From an uncultured Oscillospiraceae bacterium (GTDB lineage Bacteria > Bacillota > Clostridia > Oscillospirales > Ruminococcaceae): 23,187 nt of DNA. Numbering within the stretch: position 1 is the stretch's first letter; the number at the start of each line of letters is the position of its first letter. The DNA is taken from positions 1 through 23,187 of the forward strand of contig URGQ01000024.1 in NCBI GenBank assembly GCA_900547385.1, given 5' to 3'. The notes below the pieces were generated by a model, which saw only the letters and a program-made list of their open reading frames with translations, was not told the DNA's origin and searched no databases. Shown here piece after piece: positions 1 through 7,493 of this stretch. The translations under genes were made by a program, and so were the position numbers.

Positions 1-9
1 CAACTATTA

Positions 10-15
10 TATAAT
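10..15 (+). promoter_or_regulatory. Possible -10 box upstream of the integrase gene
   Basis: A perfect TATAAT lies at the left edge of the window in an AT-rich stretch (1-150). Its -35 would fall outside the window, so it cannot be checked. If used, the integrase mRNA would have a leader of about 165 nt containing the two inverted repeats described below. A weaker alternative -10 (TAGAAT, 137-142) lies nearer the gene but has no good -35. I cannot decide between them. Confidence 0.3.
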
Positions 16-79
16 ATGGTAAATGCTGGTGTTGCCAAATTGTAATATTTACACTAATTTACATAAATCGCGGAAAAAA

Positions 80-100
80 TTACACCATCCGGTGGTGTAA
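80..100. promoter_or_regulatory. Perfect 8-bp inverted repeat, possible operator
   Basis: TTACACCA (80-87) and TGGTGTAA (93-100) are perfect reverse complements around a 5-bp spacer TCCGG. Related TTACA/TGTAA words occur close by (41-53 and 58-64). The symmetry and position upstream of a recombinase gene suggest a dimeric regulator or recombination accessory site, but no known family is recognised. Confidence 0.4.
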
Positions 101-151
101 GCGCAAAAACTCTTCCAAAAATATGTCCCAATAGTGTAGAATGGGGAATAC

Positions 152-169
152 CGGCGAATTTTGTCGCCG
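152..169 (+). promoter_or_regulatory. Hairpin just before the integrase ribosome binding site
   Basis: CGGCGA (152-157) pairs perfectly with TCGCCG (164-169) around a 6-nt loop. The stem ends 2-3 nt before the AAAGGAG Shine-Dalgarno sequence (172-178), so in mRNA it could limit ribosome access or stabilise the 5' end. Its role is inference. Confidence 0.35.
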
Positions 170-187
170 AGAAAGGAGTTAATGTGT

Positions 188-1360
188 ATGCAAGAAGTAC
201 AAAAAACCGAAAAACGCAAGGACACCCGCGGCCGCGTGCTGCGCACCGGAGAAAGCCAGCGCCCCGATGGCAGCTACCAGTTCCGCTGGAGTGAGGGCGG
301 CGAGCGCCGCACCCGCTATGCCCCCACATTGGAGGCCCTCCGGCAAAAGGAGGACGAGATCGCCCGCCAGCGGCTGCTGGGCCGCCTTTCCACCGGGGGC
401 AGCGCCACCGTGGGCCAGCTGGTGGAACGCCACATGCTGCTGCGCCCCAACCTGCGGGAGCGTACCCGCCGCAGCTACCGCAATACCATCGCCCACCTGC
501 AGCCGGATGACCTCTGGAGCCGCAAGGCCAAGGATGTCACGGTGGGGGATTGCAAGCTCTATTTCACCCGCCTGCAGCAGGGTGGTCTCTCCTACGAATC
601 CATCCGCAACGACCATTCCTTCCTCTCCTCGGTGTTCAAAAACGCCGTGGAAGAAGGCACCGCCGGCTGGAACCCCTTCTCCTTCCGGCTGGGCTTCCTC
701 CAGCGGGAGCCCAAAAAGGAGCGGGAAGCCCTCACCCCGCAGCAGCAGGCCGCCCTCTTGGAATTCATGGAGCAGGATACCTACTGCCGCCGCTACCGCG
801 ACCTGTTTTTGATCCTCCTGCATACCGGTCTCAGGGCAGGGGAGTGCGCCGGGCTCACGGTCGAGGATATCCACCTGCACAGCGGCTATCTCCAGGTCGA
901 TCACCAGGTCTACTACTCCCCGGAGCAGGGAGGTATGGTGTGGGCGCCCCCAAAAACCGAAAAAAGCTGCCGCAAGATCCCCCTCACCGCCCCCGCGGCA
1001 GAAGCGCTCCAGCGGCGCATCCTCGTGGCCCGTCAGTTCGGCCGGTGTCAGGTCATCGGTCAGCGGCGGCATTTTTTATTTCCCTGCCTCAATGGCTCCC
1101 GCCCCTTGCATGGCGTCGATTTCGACCGCATCTTTCGCAATGTCCATCGGCGCTACGCCCAAAGCGGCGGCATCCCCATCGCCGCCCTCACCCCGCACAT
1201 CCTGCGCCACACCTTCTGCACCGGCCTGGTCCGCCGCGGGCTGGATGTCAAAAGCGTGCAGTACCTCATGGGCCACGCCTCGGCCGGCGTCACCCTGGAT
1301 GTTTACAGCCATGTCAATTATACCGATGTAAAGGAGAAGATGCTGGATCTCGCCTCGTAA
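188..1360 (+). CDS. int: Tyrosine recombinase / phage-type integrase (Tn916 Int-like)
   Basis: A 390-residue site-specific recombinase that would cut and rejoin DNA at attachment sites through a tyrosine intermediate. The N-terminal 60 residues (GRVLRTGESQRPDGSY region) resemble the arm-binding domain of Tn916-family integrases; a SAM-like core-binding domain follows (about 70-165), then the catalytic domain. All catalytic residues are visible: Arg216 (TGLRAGE), Lys256, His337-x-x-Arg340 (HILRHTF), His363 (LMGHAS) and nucleophile Tyr373 (LDVYSHV). I chose ATG 188 because AAAGGAG (172-178) sits 9 nt upstream; ATG 182 would leave only 3 nt and TTG 161 lies inside a hairpin. No excisionase or other element gene is visible, but the window starts 187 bp upstream. 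The gene converges on prmC, so it may mark the right end of an integrated element. Family assignment is firm; mobility is inference. Confidence 0.95.
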   Translation: MQEVQKTEKRKDTRGRVLRTGESQRPDGSYQFRWSEGGERRTRYAPTLEALRQKEDEIARQRLLGRLSTGGSATVGQLVERHMLLRPNLRERTRRSYRNTIAHLQPDDLWSRKAKDVTVGDCKLYFTRLQQGGLSYESIRNDHSFLSSVFKNAVEEGTAGWNPFSFRLGFLQREPKKEREALTPQQQAALLEFMEQDTYCRRYRDLFLILLHTGLRAGECAGLTVEDIHLHSGYLQVDHQVYYSPEQGGMVWAPPKTEKSCRKIPLTAPAAEALQRRILVARQFGRCQVIGQRRHFLFPCLNGSRPLHGVDFDRIFRNVHRRYAQSGGIPIAALTPHILRHTFCTGLVRRGLDVKSVQYLMGHASAGVTLDVYSHVNYTDVKEKMLDLAS

Positions 1361-1392
1361 CCCCGGGCGCAAATGGATATAAAAACGGCAAA

Positions 1393-1437
1393 CCCCCAAA
1401 TGCAGGGAAATGGCTGCATACAGGGGGATTATTTTTT
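1393..1437. terminator. Bidirectional intrinsic terminator between int and prmC
   Basis: CCCCC (1393-1397) and ATGCAG (1400-1405) pair with CTGCAT (1414-1419) and GGGGG (1423-1427), followed on + by ATTATTTTTT. On the - strand the same hairpin follows prmC and runs into TTT and then TTTTT. It separates the two converging genes. Confidence 0.8.
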
Positions 1438-1445
1438 ACCCTTTT

Positions 1446-2330
1446 TCAGTTTTCATCGGGGGCATAGCCCAGCACATTCCGGGGCTGGCCGTACACATCC
1501 CGCAGGATAGCCACCCGCTCCAGTCCGGCGTTTCGCAGCAGCGCGGCCACCGCCTCGCCCTGCTCCTCGCCTATCTCATACAGCAGCAGCCCGCCGGGGG
1601 CCAGCATCCGCGGGTAAATGTCATTAAACCCCCGGTAGAAGTCCAGCCCGTCGGTCCCGCCGTCCAGCGCCATAGCCGGCTCCTGCCGCACCTCCCTTTG
1701 CAGGGTGGGCAGCTCGCCGCTGGCAATATAGGGCGGGTTGCTCAGGATAGCGTCATACGGCCCTTGGATCGTCGGGGGAGGGCAGAGGGCGTCGCCCTGC
1801 ACGGCGGTCACATTGTCCGCCTTATGCCGGGCCATATTGGCCCGCAGGTACGCCATCGCCTCCGGGGATAGCTCCAGCACCGTCACATTGGCCGCTGGCA
1901 GCGTTTTCGCCACCGTAATGGCAATACACCCGCTGCCGCCGCAGAGCTCCAGCACGCGGCATTTTGGCCGCTTTCGCAGGTAGTCTATGGCCGCCTCCGT
2001 TAGCTGTTCGGTTTCCGGCCGGGGAATCAGCACTCCGGGGCCTACCGTAAAGTCCCGCCCCATAAAGTCCCATTCGCCCAGGATATACTGTACCGGCTCC
2101 CCGGCGGCCCGCCGCCGCAGCAGCGCAAGGTATTCCTCCCGTTCGGCCTGCGGATAGCGCGCATCCTTCTTCAGGGGGTAGTTGGTGCGGTTCAGCCCGC
2201 TCACCTTTTCCAGCAGCAGGAATGCGTCCGTCGCGGCATCGTCGCAGGGGGCGGGGTGTACCCGCCGCCGCAGCAGATGCTCCCCCTGCCGCAGCAGCTC
2301 CCGGTAGGTGCCTTTACCAGCGGTCGGCAT
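1446..2330 (-). CDS. prmC: Peptide chain release factor N5-glutamine methyltransferase PrmC (HemK)
   Basis: A 294-residue SAM-dependent methyltransferase that methylates the glutamine of the GGQ motif in release factors RF1 and RF2, improving peptide release. Visible are an N-terminal helical domain, the GEPVQYILGEWDF motif (77-89), LIPRPETE (101-108), the SAM-binding motif ELCGGSGCIAI (128-138) and the signature NPPY (198-201) that binds the target glutamine. Length is normal. The start overlaps the end of yqhQ by 17 bp; GGAGG inside the yqhQ 3' end sits 6 nt before the ATG, so translation is probably coupled. In many Clostridia yqhQ-prmC is followed by prfA, but here the next gene is a converging integrase, so the usual partner is absent at this position. 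That comparison is from general knowledge. Confidence 0.97.
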   Translation of the reverse strand: MPTAGKGTYRELLRQGEHLLRRRVHPAPCDDAATDAFLLLEKVSGLNRTNYPLKKDARYPQAEREEYLALLRRRAAGEPVQYILGEWDFMGRDFTVGPGVLIPRPETEQLTEAAIDYLRKRPKCRVLELCGGSGCIAITVAKTLPAANVTVLELSPEAMAYLRANMARHKADNVTAVQGDALCPPPTIQGPYDAILSNPPYIASGELPTLQREVRQEPAMALDGGTDGLDFYRGFNDIYPRMLAPGGLLLYEIGEEQGEAVAALLRNAGLERVAILRDVYGQPRNVLGYAPDEN

Positions 2331-3246
2331 TTTCGTCCTCCGGTATCACCGCCTCCAGGGCGGCAATGGCGCACTCTATCTGGCTGTCGTCCGGTTCGCA
2401 GGTGGTAATGCGCTGCAGCCACATGCCGGGTGCCGAGATGATGCGGGTCAGAATGCCGTCGGAGCGGCCCGCCAGCTTGATCAGCTCATAGCTGATGCCC
2501 ACCACCACCGGGATGAGGGCCAGCTTCAGCAGCATCCGGATGGCCGGGTTATCCCAGCTGATAAAGGAGCCCACAATGATGGAGATAAACACCACCAGGA
2601 ACAAAAAGCTGGTGCCGCATCTGGGGTGGAACCGCCGCTGCGGCCGGATATTTTCTACCGTCAGCGGCAGCCCGGCCTCATAGCAGGCGATGGATTTATG
2701 CTCCGCCCCGTGGTACTCAAAGACCCGGTGGATCTCCTTCATGCGGCTGCACAGCCACATGTATCCCACCAGGATGATGACCTTGATGAGACCCTCAATG
2801 AGCGAAAGCCCAATGCCGGCGCCCAGCAGCGGCTTCAGCAGGGAAGAAAGCCCGGTGGGGATAAAGATAAACAGCACCGCCGCCAGGGCCACCCCCAGCA
2901 CCACGGCCACACCGCCCAGTACCTTCATCAGGTTGTCGCCCAGCTTTTCCTCCAGCCACCGGTCAAATTTGGTCGGTTCCTCCTCCACGCCGGCTTTTTC
3001 GGCGCTCTTCATCAGGCAGCTGTAGCCCACCACCATCGAATCCACCATATTGAAGATGCCCCGCAGAAAGGGCACCCGGCGGGTCCAGTGCGCCTTTTGA
3101 CCCCCCTTGTGGGTGTTCCAGGTCTCCACATCTATGCTGCCGTCCGGCAGCCGGGTGGCCATACTCGTCAGGAACGGTCCCCGCATCATAATGCCCTCAA
3201 TCAGGGCCTGTCCGCCTATGGAAGTTTTCTTCTTTTCGTTTGCCAT
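2314..3246 (-). CDS. yqhQ: DUF1385 membrane protein, YqhQ family
   Basis: A 310-residue protein of the DUF1385/YqhQ family, widely found next to prmC in Firmicutes; its biochemical role is not settled. The opening SIGGQALIEGIMMRGP motif, the YHGAEHKSIACYE motif (His and Glu that may bind metal) and HPRCGTSFLFLV are family hallmarks. Several hydrophobic segments are visible: around 110-135 (VLGGVAVVLGVALAAVLFI), around 148-165, and two after HPRCG (FLFLVVFISIIVG; LLKLALIPVVVGI). The start at 3246 places the GGQA motif close to the N terminus as expected; the upstream SD (AAAGGAAA) is rather distant. It begins 22 bp after the histidine kinase stop and overlaps prmC, so RR-HK-yqhQ-prmC probably form one transcript. 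Confidence 0.93.
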   Translation of the reverse strand: MANEKKKTSIGGQALIEGIMMRGPFLTSMATRLPDGSIDVETWNTHKGGQKAHWTRRVPFLRGIFNMVDSMVVGYSCLMKSAEKAGVEEEPTKFDRWLEEKLGDNLMKVLGGVAVVLGVALAAVLFIFIPTGLSSLLKPLLGAGIGLSLIEGLIKVIILVGYMWLCSRMKEIHRVFEYHGAEHKSIACYEAGLPLTVENIRPQRRFHPRCGTSFLFLVVFISIIVGSFISWDNPAIRMLLKLALIPVVVGISYELIKLAGRSDGILTRIISAPGMWLQRITTCEPDDSQIECAIAALEAVIPEDENADRW

Positions 3247-3268
3247 ATGGGTATGTTTATTTCCTTTC

Positions 3269-4669
3269 TCAGCCCCTTGCCAGCGGCAGGGTAATGGTCA
3301 CGGTGGTGCCCTCTCCCTTGCGGGAAGTAAGCTTCAGGCTGCCGCCGTGCATATTGATGATCTCATCCGCCACCGCCAGCCCGATGCCGGAACCGCGGCG
3401 GGAGGATTTTCCTTTGTAAAAACGGTCCTTCACCCTCGGCAGCTCCTCCGGCGCGATGCCGATGCCGGTATCCGCCACCGAGATAACGGCGCTGCCGCTT
3501 ATGGTGGTCAGCGTCACCGCCACGGTGTCCCCGCCATCGGAGTACTTGATGGCGTTATCCAGGATATTGATAAACACCTGCCGCAGTCGGTTGCGGTCTG
3601 CATAAACGATGATGACGCCCTCCGGCTCCTCGTACAGCAGGGTCTTGTTTTCCCGTCGGGCCCGCTCAGTGTACATCAGCACCACATCGCTCAGCTCCGC
3701 CGCCAGGTCCACATTCTCGCGGGTAAGCACCATCCGCCCGCCCTGGATGCGGGAAAAGTCCAAAAGCTCCTCCACCATCTGAGAAAGCCGCTCCGTCTCC
3801 CCCATGATGACCTGCATGCCCTTCCGCCTTGTTTCGGGGTCCAGGTCGTCGTCGCTCAGCAGCGTTTCGCCCCAGCCCCTTATGGCGGTCAGCGGGGTGC
3901 GCAGCTCGTGGGAAACCGAAGAGATGAAGTCATTTTTCACCTGCTCGGCGTTACTCAGCTCCTCCGCCATATTGTTGATGGAGGCGCACAGCTGGCCGAT
4001 CTCATCGTCATTGTGGGTATCCAGCCGCACATCAAAGTCGCCCTGGGCGATCTGCCGGGCGGTCCGGCTCACCTCGCCCACCGGCACGATGATGGAATTC
4101 ATGAAGTAGCTACTGGTATACAGCACAAACAGCAGGATGGCCAGCGCCACCAGCGCCGCAAAAACGGTGATCAGGGTCAGCTGCCGGTCGATGGCCTGCA
4201 TGGAGACCACATACCGCAGCCCCAGCAGGTCCTCTCCCGAAAGAGAGGAAAGCACGGTCACAGCCATAATTTTCTGGCCGTCCCACCGCCCGGTAAAGGA
4301 GCCGCTTTCGCCGTTTTCCCTTGCCATGGCCAGGTCCGGCATGGTGGTATCCTGCGGCAAAAACCCGCTGGAGGTGAGGAACACCGTCCCTTCGCTGTCT
4401 ATGGCCATCAGCTCTATGCGGTCCCTGTACTCAAAATCCTGTACCAGCTCATACAGCCGGGCATTAAAGTCGCTGCCCGCATCGGCCGCGGCGCTTTCCA
4501 GGCGGGCGCTTACCGCGGCCGCCCGCGTGCGGATGTACTGGGAGGCGCTATTGTAGTAGAAAGAATGCATGGCGGCGGAAACACCGATGACCATTGCCAC
4601 CATGATGACCACGATAATGCCAAAGCTATTCAGTAACCATCGCTTGGTGATGCTGCTGCGTGGTGCCAT
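3269..4669 (-). CDS. HAMP-domain sensor histidine kinase
   Basis: A 466-residue membrane kinase of a two-component system, expected to autophosphorylate and pass phosphate to the response regulator upstream. TM1 is about 11-33, an extracytoplasmic sensor domain about 34-163, TM2 about 165-187, HAMP about 190-240. The H-box SVSHELRTPLTA places the phosphorylated His at 254; the N-box INILDNAIKYS is at 367-377, G1 DTGIGI at 400-405 and G2 GSGIGLAVADEI near 430-442. The PhoR/WalK-like order is clear. The sensor domain is PAS/Cache-sized but its ligand cannot be read. GGAGG lies about 10 nt before the ATG. The gap of 169 bp between regulator and kinase is large for such a pair. Confidence 0.95.
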   Translation of the reverse strand: MAPRSSITKRWLLNSFGIIVVIMVAMVIGVSAAMHSFYYNSASQYIRTRAAAVSARLESAAADAGSDFNARLYELVQDFEYRDRIELMAIDSEGTVFLTSSGFLPQDTTMPDLAMARENGESGSFTGRWDGQKIMAVTVLSSLSGEDLLGLRYVVSMQAIDRQLTLITVFAALVALAILLFVLYTSSYFMNSIIVPVGEVSRTARQIAQGDFDVRLDTHNDDEIGQLCASINNMAEELSNAEQVKNDFISSVSHELRTPLTAIRGWGETLLSDDDLDPETRRKGMQVIMGETERLSQMVEELLDFSRIQGGRMVLTRENVDLAAELSDVVLMYTERARRENKTLLYEEPEGVIIVYADRNRLRQVFINILDNAIKYSDGGDTVAVTLTTISGSAVISVADTGIGIAPEELPRVKDRFYKGKSSRRGSGIGLAVADEIINMHGGSLKLTSRKGEGTTVTITLPLARG

Positions 4670-4838
4670 CGGCTTTCCGCCTCCTTTCTTCTGCTTCGTT
4701 TTTTGGGACGCTCCGTCCGGCGAAAACCGGCGCTGGCGGCGTCAGAGAGCCTTGACAGGCATCAGTCCGCCTTCACCGGACAAGAGCCTGCCTGCGGCCC
4801 TCTTTCTTGCCATCCTCCGCTTTTCGGCCGGCCGCGGC
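4670..4838 (-). other. Structured spacer between response regulator and kinase
   Basis: This 169-bp spacer lies inside an apparent operon. On the - strand it can form GTCCG/CGGAC (arms around 4773-4789) and GCCT/AGGC (tetraloop GTCA) just downstream, plus a CCGG/CCGG element. No T-tract follows them, so they do not look like terminators. No convincing promoter was seen. A processing site or differential-expression structure is possible but unproven. Confidence 0.35.
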
Positions 4839-5543
4839 TTATTCCACCCACTTGTAGCCAAAGCCCCACACCGTGGTGAGGTATTTGGGGTTGCTGGGCT
4901 CCGGCTCTATCTTCATCCGCAGCCGGCGCACATTCACATCCACTATCTTGTCATCGCCAAAGTAGCTGTCGCCCCATACAGTGGTCAACAGAGCGCTGCG
5001 GTCCAGGGCTACATTGGGGTTGCGCATAAAATGCTCCATCAGCTGAAATTCCACCTGAGTCAGGTCGATCTTCTGGCCGTCGCGGGTCAGGCTGCGGCTG
5101 CGGATATTGAGCTGGAACGGGCCGGAGCGCAGTTCTGTCTCCGGCTCCTGCTTGGCGCTGCTCATGCTTACCCGGCGGTAAACGGCATCCACCCGGGCCA
5201 CCAGCTCGCTGGGGCTAAAGGGCTTGGTGATGTAGTCATCGGCGCCCAGCATCAGGCCGTTCACCTTGTCCATCTCCTGGCTTTTGGCGGAAAGCATGAT
5301 GATGCCCAGGGTGTTGTTTTTCTCCCGGATATGCTTGCAGACGGCAAAGCCGTCGATGCCGGGCATCATGATATCCAGAATGGCGACCGAAAAGCTGTCG
5401 CCCTGCTCATCAAAGACACGGATGGCATCCTCGCCGCAGCTGACATCCACGACCTCGTAGCCGCTGCGCTGCAGATTGATGACCTCAAATTCACGGATGG
5501 CGTCCTCGTCCTCACAGATGAGAATTTTTCGGGGTGCTGCCAT
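4839..5543 (-). CDS. OmpR/PhoB-family response regulator
   Basis: A 234-residue DNA-binding response regulator, partner of the downstream kinase. The receiver domain (1-115) shows the acidic pair E11/D12, phosphoacceptor Asp57 (ILDIMMPG), Ser85 and Lys107 (ITKPFS). A winged-helix output domain follows (about 135-232), with VDVNVRRLRMKIEPEPSNPKYLTTVWGFGYKW typical of PhoB/OmpR. The start is supported by CAGGAGGT 7-8 nt before the ATG. Its target genes and signal are not evident; the lipoprotein gene immediately upstream on the same strand is a candidate partner. Confidence 0.96.
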   Translation of the reverse strand: MAAPRKILICEDEDAIREFEVINLQRSGYEVVDVSCGEDAIRVFDEQGDSFSVAILDIMMPGIDGFAVCKHIREKNNTLGIIMLSAKSQEMDKVNGLMLGADDYITKPFSPSELVARVDAVYRRVSMSSAKQEPETELRSGPFQLNIRSRSLTRDGQKIDLTQVEFQLMEHFMRNPNVALDRSALLTTVWGDSYFGDDKIVDVNVRRLRMKIEPEPSNPKYLTTVWGFGYKWVE

Positions 5544-5561
5544 AAGTTTTACCTCCTGTGT

Positions 5562-5834
5562 GTTGGTTTTTCGGGAACCCCATGGGGGAGAATTGCGATA
5601 TTTTTTCCGGCTTCTGGTTTTACTGGGGGAGGGGATTGGCCATCTCCCGACGCAGGGCGGCGATCCCAGTAGGGAGAACGCTGTTTTTCCCCTGGCCGCG
5701 GCCGACGGGCTGCCGGTTGGTTTTTAGCGAGCCGTTTTCCCTCTGCTTGAATTTTAAGCCCAATAGGGGATCGGCTGGCGCTTTGCCGGTTTCCCGGTGC
5801 AGGGCTGGGACAGCAGTTATCCCAGCAGGGAGAA
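5562..5834. repeat. Degenerate duplication spanning the RR upstream region
   Basis: The 273 bp between the lipoprotein stop and the response regulator start hold two blocks with the same short words in the same order: GTTGGTTTTT (5562, 5716), AGGGGAT (5630, 5765), TCCC-GCAGGGC (5645-5658 and 5792-5805; 12 of 14 identical) and ATCCCAG-AGGGAGAA (5663-5678 and 5819-5834; 15 of 16 identical). Spacing between words varies by up to 19 bp. The second block includes the last codons of the lipoprotein gene. This looks like an old tandem duplication, but the alignment was made by eye. Confidence 0.45.
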
Positions 5835-7112
5835 GCCTTCTTCCACCTGTGTCATGCTGATGGGGCTGCCGGCCGGCAGGAAAGCGTAGTAGGCAAATTG
5901 ACCGCGGGTGGCCAGCAGGGTGTAGCCCTCCGGCTCGGTGCCCTCGGCGGCGGAAACCACCCGCAGCCGCAGGTATTCCTCGCCGGTTTCATTCAGGCTG
6001 CCGGTGTACCGCCGGAAAATGACCTCCCTGGTCTCGGCCCGGCGGGAAAGGGTCAGGGCATCCATCCAGTACTGGTCGTACAGGGCGGGCGGCAGGATAA
6101 AGCGCCAGCCATCGGTGGTATTCTGGTAGCAGGCGGCCACGGTGGAATAGCTGCCGTACTGCAGGGTCCGGTACTCGGTAAAATAGCGGGTCTCTTCCCG
6201 GCTGCTGCCGGCGGAGCCGGGCACAACGGCGCTCCAGGGCAGCTCCACTATGCCGTCGCCGTTGATATCGGCCGGGGAGGCCCCGGAGTAGCAGTAACCA
6301 TCGGCATAGCCGGCGGGGGCTTCCTCCTGCGGGAGGACCAGCCGGCCGTTCTGCACGCCCACAAGAAGGGAGGCAGTCATATCGGCATTGACGCGGCCAG
6401 AGAAAACGGTGCCGGGCAGCTCCTGCGCGATGAGGCCGGTGACCGATTCCAGGATGTTCTGCAGGCGCAGGGAGCTGTAAGCGGAATCCAGCACCGAGAT
6501 GCCGGCGCCGCTCCAGCCGATGTACTGCAGGGTGACGCCGCCATCCACGGTGGCCGCTATGAGTTCTTCATAGCCGTCGCCGTCAAAATCGGCAATGGCC
6601 ATGCCATCGCAGCTGATGTGAAATTCCTCCGAGAGGGCAGCATCCCGGTAGCGGTACAGGTACAGGGTATCAAATTCCCGGTCGGGCTCACGCCAGCCCA
6701 CCAAAAGGTCGGTGGCGCCATCGCCGGAAAGGTGCCTGAAATCCACGAAAAGGACCTCGCCCTCAGTGCCGGGCAGGGCATTGCGGGCCCGCCAGCGGCC
6801 GTCGGATTTATCCAGAATTTGCAGGTAGACCAGTGGCTCATCCTCCACGGTGTAAAAGACAACGGCTTCCTGCTCCTCATCGCCGTCCAGATCGGTGAAA
6901 ATGTAGGGGGAGCGGTAGCTGCCGCCGGCGGGGTAGCACAGTCGCAGCTCCTGGCCGACCACATCCCGCAGGGCTTCATCCACCTCGGTTTGCAGCTCGG
7001 AAAGGACGGGAGGTGTGAGGAGGGAATCGACATCGGGCTGGTAGAGATCGCAGCCGGAAAGGCCCAGCAGCAGACCGGCCCCCAGGGCCAGGGTGCGGAT
7101 GAGCTTTTTCAT
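5817..7112 (-). CDS. Lipoprotein with FG-GAP/VCBS-like repeats
   Basis: A 431-residue predicted secreted lipoprotein. The N terminus MKKLIRTLALGAGLLLGLSGC is a type II signal peptide with lipobox LSGC; Cys would be lipidated and anchor the protein outside the membrane. At least three Asp-rich repeats resemble calcium-binding FG-GAP/VCBS loops: DLDGDEEQEAV, DFDGDGYEELI and DINGDGIVEL. This suggests a partial beta-propeller; ligand and function are unknown. I chose ATG 7112 because AAGGAGG is 7 nt upstream and the signal peptide then starts correctly. It has its own promoter and precedes the two-component genes, so it may be an extracellular partner of the kinase. That link is inference. Confidence 0.85.
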   Translation of the reverse strand: MKKLIRTLALGAGLLLGLSGCDLYQPDVDSLLTPPVLSELQTEVDEALRDVVGQELRLCYPAGGSYRSPYIFTDLDGDEEQEAVVFYTVEDEPLVYLQILDKSDGRWRARNALPGTEGEVLFVDFRHLSGDGATDLLVGWREPDREFDTLYLYRYRDAALSEEFHISCDGMAIADFDGDGYEELIAATVDGGVTLQYIGWSGAGISVLDSAYSSLRLQNILESVTGLIAQELPGTVFSGRVNADMTASLLVGVQNGRLVLPQEEAPAGYADGYCYSGASPADINGDGIVELPWSAVVPGSAGSSREETRYFTEYRTLQYGSYSTVAACYQNTTDGWRFILPPALYDQYWMDALTLSRRAETREVIFRRYTGSLNETGEEYLRLRVVSAAEGTEPEGYTLLATRGQFAYYAFLPAGSPISMTQVEEGFSLLG

Positions 7113-7135
7113 GGCGGTCCCTCCTTTCCGGTCAT

Positions 7136-7153
7136 TTGGGTACAAACACCCAA
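7136..7153. promoter_or_regulatory. Perfect 6-bp inverted repeat at the lipoprotein transcription start
   Basis: TTGGGT (7136-7141) and ACCCAA (7148-7153) flank a 6-nt spacer, right after the predicted start (about 7160). It could be an operator or a 5' mRNA hairpin. No regulator is assigned. Confidence 0.4.
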
Positions 7154-7166
7154 TCTACCATCCTTC

Positions 7167-7195
7167 ATTGTAGTCTTTTTCCAGCAGCCTGTCAA
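7167..7195 (-). promoter_or_regulatory. SigA-type promoter of the lipoprotein gene
   Basis: On the - strand TTGACA (7195-7190) is followed after 17 bp by TACAAT (7172-7167). Transcription would begin near 7160, giving a leader of about 48 nt. Upstream is A/T-rich. Confidence 0.8.
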
Positions 7196-7270
7196 TGAAC
7201 GGGGTGTAAATTCGGCGGGCCGAAAAAGGAAAATTTTCTACGAAAAAGAAGCAGGAATTTCCGGGGGAAA

Positions 7271-7318
7271 TTGCGTATCGCGCGTGCGCGCGCAGGCGGG
7301 CGCGTGTATGCGCGCACG
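7271..7318. repeat. Alternating purine-pyrimidine tract with a 9-bp inverted repeat
   Basis: The stretch is largely alternating CG/TG steps (GCGTATCGCGCGTGCGCGCG and GCGCGTGTATGCGCGCAC). CGTGCGCGC (7283-7291) pairs with GCGCGCACG (7310-7318). Such tracts can adopt Z-DNA or a cruciform. It lies about 75 bp upstream of the lipoprotein promoter, in the otherwise gene-free segment 7113-7531. Confidence 0.6.
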
Positions 7319-7360
7319 GGAGGGGTTATCCTAAAAATGGGAAAATGGGGAGCACCCGTA

Positions 7361-7493
7361 GTGGTCGGAAAGAACGAGCGAGCGAGCGGCGCGAAGTTCT
7401 TTTCGGGGACCGCAAGGTGGGCGACCGAAGGGAGCCCACAGAGGGACAAGGCCGTGGCCGGCCGACTGCGGAAAGCGGTGGAGCAAAAAGAAC
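7361..7493. repeat. GC-rich structured intergenic element, copy 1 (divergent)
   Basis: The segment contains GTGGGC (7417-7422) and GCCCAC (7434-7439) around the 11-nt loop GACCGAAGGGA. Outer arms GTTCTTTT (7396-7403) and AAAAGAAC (7486-7493) could enclose it. A (GAGC)3 run and GCGGCGCG precede it. The loop is almost identical to that of copy 3 at 14930-14940. Membership in one family with the other copies is inference. Confidence 0.45.

Noticed and set aside
179..1072. Long open frame (297 codons) on the - strand and others inside the integrase gene
   Set aside because: They lie opposite a gene with intact catalytic residues; such frames are common in GC-rich DNA and have no RBS or domain.
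4742..4813. 23-codon - strand frame between regulator and kinase
   Set aside because: GGAGG touches the ATG with no spacing, so it cannot act as its SD; the peptide has no recognisable feature.
7373..7387. (GAGC)n run considered as a CRISPR or tandem array
   Set aside because: Only three 4-bp units without spacers. No CRISPR-like repeat-spacer pattern was seen anywhere in the window.
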